NCBI GenBank assembly: GCA_963797175.1
Contig: CAWCOL010000005.1
Location: 620,001-684,000 of the forward strand
Length of the DNA: 64,000 nucleotides
Direction of reading: 5' to 3'
From: DATLLN01 sp963797175
GTDB lineage: Bacteria; Actinomycetota; Thermoleophilia; Gaiellales; JAICJC01
How positions within the stretch are numbered: the first letter of the stretch is position 1; each line of letters opens with the position of its first letter. The translations under genes were made by a program, and so were the position numbers. A model generated the notes under the pieces. The model made no database searches, was not told the DNA's origin, and worked only from the letters and a program-made list of their open reading frames with translations. Positions 61,030-64,000 of this stretch are shown here, one piece after another.

Positions 61030-61673
61030 GTTGGGACTCCTGCCGGCGTGTCGCGCAACTCGATGGCCGTGCGCACGATCCGGTTGATGGTTGGGGTCGC
61101 GCCCACCTGGGCAGCGACCGATTGGGCGACTTCCTCGGGGCGGGCGGTGCCGCCGTCCGAGAGCTCGAGCTCGGCCTCCAGCACCTCGTGCCGGTGGTCG
61201 AGCGACGAGCAGAACCTGCGCACGTCGACGCGCTTGTCCGGCTTGCCGAGCAGCCTGCGCGTGACGATGGCCTCGTCGGAGGCCAGGAACCGGCGCACGG
61301 CCCCGTCCCAGTCGAGGTCCTCTGCGACCTCGATCCGGTACCGGGTGGCGCGCAGCCGGCTGGACGCCGGGCGACCCTCGACCCGCTCGGCCGCCAGCAC
61401 GGCGAAGCCGCGCGGGAGCTGCGCGCCCAGAGCCTCGACGAGCTCCTCGGGCGGCGGGTCGGCGAGCAGGTCGACGTCGGCCAGCTCGCACTCGCTCTCC
61501 ACCCCCACCGCACGCGGCAGCGCGAGGGAGATCACGGGTTTCGGCTTCATGCCCTTGGACAGGGCGATGTCGTATCCGGCCCGCCGCAGCGCGGCGAGCA
61601 GGGTGTCAACGGTCTCGAGGTGCGCCAGGAAGCGCGCGCGTCCCGAGACCGCGAAGGTGATGCGGTATGTCAA
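61026..61673 (-). CDS. DUF2344 protein (TIGR03936-type partner of radical SAM)
   Basis: 215 residues: MTYRITFAVSGRARFLAHLETVDTLLAALRRAGYDIALSKGMKPKPVISLALPRAVGVES is the family signature (SGRARFLAHL..., G.KPKP). Always found beside or fused to the TIGR03960 radical SAM protein and usually upstream of rne, as here. It may recognise a tRNA or rRNA substrate for that enzyme; not established. ATG at 61673, 9 bases after the radical SAM stop. Confidence 0.92.
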   Translation of the reverse strand: MTYRITFAVSGRARFLAHLETVDTLLAALRRAGYDIALSKGMKPKPVISLALPRAVGVESECELADVDLLADPPPEELVEALGAQLPRGFAVLAAERVEGRPASSRLRATRYRIEVAEDLDWDGAVRRFLASDEAIVTRRLLGKPDKRVDVRRFCSSLDHRHEVLEAELELSDGGTARPEEVAQSVAAQVGATPTINRIVRTAIELRDTPAGVPT

Positions 61674-61682
61674 GGATGAGTC

Positions 61683-63450
61683 TCATCTCACGAGCTTGTT
61701 GCGGACGGGGCCGAAGCAGGCGCCACAATCGGCGCAGCCATCCCACCGGCAATCGCCGGTGGTTCGCTGGGCTCTGCTCTGGTGCCACTCGTCCAGCAGG
61801 AATTCGGAACTCACGCCCGATTGGACGTGATCCCACGGCAGCTCGTCCCACTCGCCGAGCTGCCTGGTCGCCTCGGCATCCACGGTGGTGCCGGAGGCCG
61901 CGAACGCCTCGTGCCAGGCCTGTTCCTGGAACATCTCGGTCCAGGCGTCGAAGCGCGCGCCGTTGCGCCACGCGGCCTCGACCACGCCGGCCGTCCGGTC
62001 GTCGCCGCGCGACAGCGCGCCCTCGAGCATCGAGGTGCGCACGTCGTGCAGGCTGAGGCGGATCTGCCGGGTCGGCATCGCCCGTCGCATGTAGTCCTGC
62101 TTGGCGACGAACTGATCCCGGGCCGCCATGCCCTCCCACTGGAACGGCGTGTGCGGCTTGGGGACGAAGTTGGAGACGCTGACGTGCACGTTGAAGCGCC
62201 CGCCGCGCCCGACCACCCTGCGGCCGATCTCCCGCGCGGTGATCCCGAAGTCCACGATCCCCTGCACCTCTGCGTGGGTCTCCTGCGGCAGGCCGATCAT
62301 GAAGTACGTCTTGAGGCTGGTGTAGCCGGCCGAGAACGCCGACTCGACGGCGTTCTCGATCATCTCCTGCGTGATCGTCTTGCAGATGATGTCGCGCATC
62401 CGCTGGGTCGCCGCCTCGGGGGCGAGGGTGATCGACGACTGGCGGGCGTTGGCTGCGGCGGTCAGTGCCACCGGGCCGGTATCGACACGATTGGACGGGA
62501 GCGAGAGGTGCAGGCCCGGCCGCCGCTCCTTGATGCCCTCGATCGCGGCGACCACATCGGTGTAGTCGCTGGTGGCAAGGGAGGTCAGCGAGAGCTCGTC
62601 GTAGCCGGTGCAGCCGAGCTGGGCGAGCCCTGCCTCGATCACCTGGTCTGCCGGGCGCTCACGCACCGGGCGGTACCACGTGCCGGCGTGGCAGAAGCGG
62701 CAGCCGCGGGTGCAGCCGCGCATCACCTCGACGGAGGCGCGGGAGAAGATCGCCGACGAGTAGGGCACGACCACGCGGGTGGGCTGCGTCTCGATCCCGA
62801 AGTCGGCGTAGATCGCACGCTCCACGGAGCGAGGGCCGCGCTCGGGCACCCACACGCAGGGCAGCTCCGCCAGCCGGTCGAGCCGCTCCGACCGCGAGCC
62901 GGACGCGTCGATCGCGTCCAGGACGAGCTCGAACGCCTCCTCGGACTCGCCCATGAAGACGGCGTCGAAGAAAGGCGCCATCGGCGCAGGGTTCGAGGCG
63001 CTGGGGCCGCCGGCCATCACGATCGGGTCGGCGTCGCCGCGCTCGGCGGCGCGGATCGGGATGCCCGGCCAGGTCGAGCACCTCGAGCACGTTCGAGTAC
63101 GTCAGCTCGGCCTGGAGGGTGATCCCCAGCAGGTCGGCCTCGCGCACCGGGCGCCAGGACTCGAGCGTGAACAGCGGGAGGCCCTCGCGGCGCATCGCGT
63201 CGGCCATGTCCGGCCACGGGCAGTAGACCCGTTCGGCCGCGAACTGCTCGCGCCGGCCGACCTGGGCGTAGAGGATCTGGAGCGCCTGGTTGGAGATGCC
63301 GATCTCGTACGCATCCGGGTAGCAGAGCGCCACAAGCCGGGTCGCCGTGGGCTTCAGCACCTGGTTCGCCTCACCACCGATATAGCGCGACGGCTTCTGC
63401 ACCGTTTCCAGGACGGATTCGATACGGCGGTCGAGCAGGCTCTCTGTCAC
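61683..63450 (-). CDS. B12-binding/radical SAM protein of the TIGR03960 type (one frameshift)
   Basis: 588 residues after repair. N-terminal part KPSRYIGGEANQV, RLVALCYPDAYEIGISNQALQILY, ERVYCPWPDMADAMR, LLGITLQAELTYSN is the B12-like domain; the radical SAM core has VEVMRGCTRGCRFCHAGTWYRPVRER with CxxxCxxC, SLTSLATSDYTDV, ITLAPEAATQRMRDI and SLKTYFMIGLPQETHAEV. C-terminus CRWDGCADCGACFG may bind another cluster. Near 63063 one extra base splits DLAG from IPIRAAERGDADPIVMAGGP. GTG start at 63448-63450. Substrate unknown. Confidence 0.92.
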
Positions 63451-63500
63451 TTGGGGGATGGTACCGCAGAGGCCCTCGGGCGCTCGCTGGGCGGGCCCCG

Positions 63501-63644
63501 TCAGAGCAGCAGGGCGGCCGCGGCCACCAGTGCGCCGCCCAGCACGAGCACGGGTAGCACCAGCAGCGCGCGCTGCGCCATCAGCCGGAGGCGGTGCCCG
63601 GCGGGCCGTGCGGCCGGGACGAGGATGGTGTTGGTGGTATGCAT
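63501..63644 (-). CDS. putative 47-aa single-span membrane peptide
   Basis: Begins MHTTNTILVPAARPAGHRLR and continues with a hydrophobic LLVLPVLVLGGALVAAAALLL end. No Shine-Dalgarno is seen. It may be a real small membrane protein or chance; the C-terminal helix is the only support. Confidence 0.3.
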   Translation of the reverse strand: MHTTNTILVPAARPAGHRLRLMAQRALLVLPVLVLGGALVAAAALLL

Positions 63645-63716
63645 GGACAGGACGAGTTCGACGCGGCGGCGCCGTGCCCTGCCGCCCGGCACACATCGCC
63701 GGCTGGGCGGTTCGGG

Positions 63717-63722
63717 TATGGT
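63717..63722 (+). promoter_or_regulatory. -10 box of the right-edge gene
   Basis: TATGGT ends 6 bases before the ATG at 63729, predicting a leaderless mRNA. Confidence 0.45.
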
Positions 63723-63728
63723 CGGCTC

Positions 63729-64000
63729 ATGGACGACGTGTTCCTGTTCATCGTCGATCTCGTCATGGCGTTCTCCATCGCCGTGATGATCTCGCGGCTC
63801 GCCGAGGTTGCCGCCCGCACGGCTCGCGGTGGCGGCGGGGGCGGTGGCGGCAGGCCGCCGGAGGATCCGCCGCTCAGTCCCAAGCCCCATCCCCCGGCCG
63901 GTGCGACAGCGAACGGGCCGCGCCCCGGGCCCGATCGGCGACCGCCCCGCGGATCGGGACGGCGGCGCGAGCCGGGCCGGGCGGAGCGCCGCTCGACGCG
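63729..64000 (+). CDS. membrane protein with Gly/Pro/Arg-rich tail, partial
   Basis: ATG at 63729, open to the right edge. A single hydrophobic stretch (DDVFLFIVDLVMAFSIAVMI) is followed by a Gly run and a long Pro/Arg-rich, positively charged region (RPPEDPPLSPKPHPP, RPGPDRRPPRGSGRRR). Family unknown. The end of the gene is outside the window. Confidence 0.5.
   Translation, partial: MDDVFLFIVDLVMAFSIAVMISRLAEVAARTARGGGGGGGGRPPEDPPLSPKPHPPAGATANGPRPGPDRRPPRGSGRRREPGRAERRST

Overview
The window is a very GC-rich, gene-dense bacterial chromosome segment with Actinobacteriota-like order and signals: TAnnnT -10 boxes, many GTG starts, and nearly every junction in the long minus-strand operons formed by a GTGA or ATGA overlap. 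Gene content (lepA-hemW-hrcA, dnaJ-prmA-rsmE-mtaB, phoH-ybeY-dgk-cdd-era, holA-comEC-comEA-leuS, rsfS-nadD-obgE-rpmA-rplU-rne) suggests a deep-branching actinobacterium, perhaps Thermoleophilia; that placement is inference. It is chromosomal: no insertion sequence, prophage, CRISPR array, rRNA or replication origin was seen.

Layout. 1-7.2 kb: partial YbdK-type ligase, two secreted propeller-like proteins, tRNA-Leu(CAA), an SDR pair and a phosphofructokinase with pyrophosphate-type residues. 7.2-17.4 kb: a housekeeping operon on the minus strand (dnaJ, prmA, rsmE, mtaB, yqeY, phoH, ybeY, a DgkA-PAP2 fusion, a kinase-like membrane protein, cdd, era, deoC, and a TrpC-like protein without catalytic residues). 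17.5-19.45 kb: a tiny membrane ORF, an XRE-TPR regulator, repeated TACTTGA motifs, and a plus-strand promoter driving a structured, ORF-free transcript. 19.45-26 kb: hrcA, hemW, lepA, murJ, rpsT and a membrane protein, all broken by single-base indels. 26-37.9 kb: holA, Rrf2, citrate synthase, LysE, comEC/comEA, PhoX-like, leuS, pepF. 38.2-48.4 kb: a nine-gene operon extending pstSCAB with two membrane-anchored PstS-like proteins (one with a neocarzinostatin-like domain), a sortase-fold protein with Ser at the catalytic Cys position, a cupredoxin-like lipoprotein and a secreted coiled-coil protein. 48.4-53.9 kb: divergent XRE regulator, head-to-head ctaG pair, NlpC/P60 hydrolase and secreted phosphoesterase. 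53.9-64 kb: peroxiredoxin, tRNA-Ala(GGC), rsfS-nadD-obgE-rpmA-rplU-rne, DUF2344 and its radical SAM partner.

How it fits together. Most genes serve ribosome biogenesis, translation, RNA decay and envelope synthesis. A second theme is phosphate acquisition: PhoX-like protein, secreted phosphoesterase and the extended pst operon; neither phoU nor a phoR/phoB pair is present. The extended pst operon is the best candidate for an undescribed system, and the 19.2-19.4 kb transcript is the best candidate for an undescribed RNA.

Quality warning. Seventeen single-base frame breaks (14 insertions, 3 deletions) were located; 13 lie between 20.1 and 25.9 kb and hit genes expected to be essential, so they are most likely assembly errors. 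These genes are reported over their full extent.
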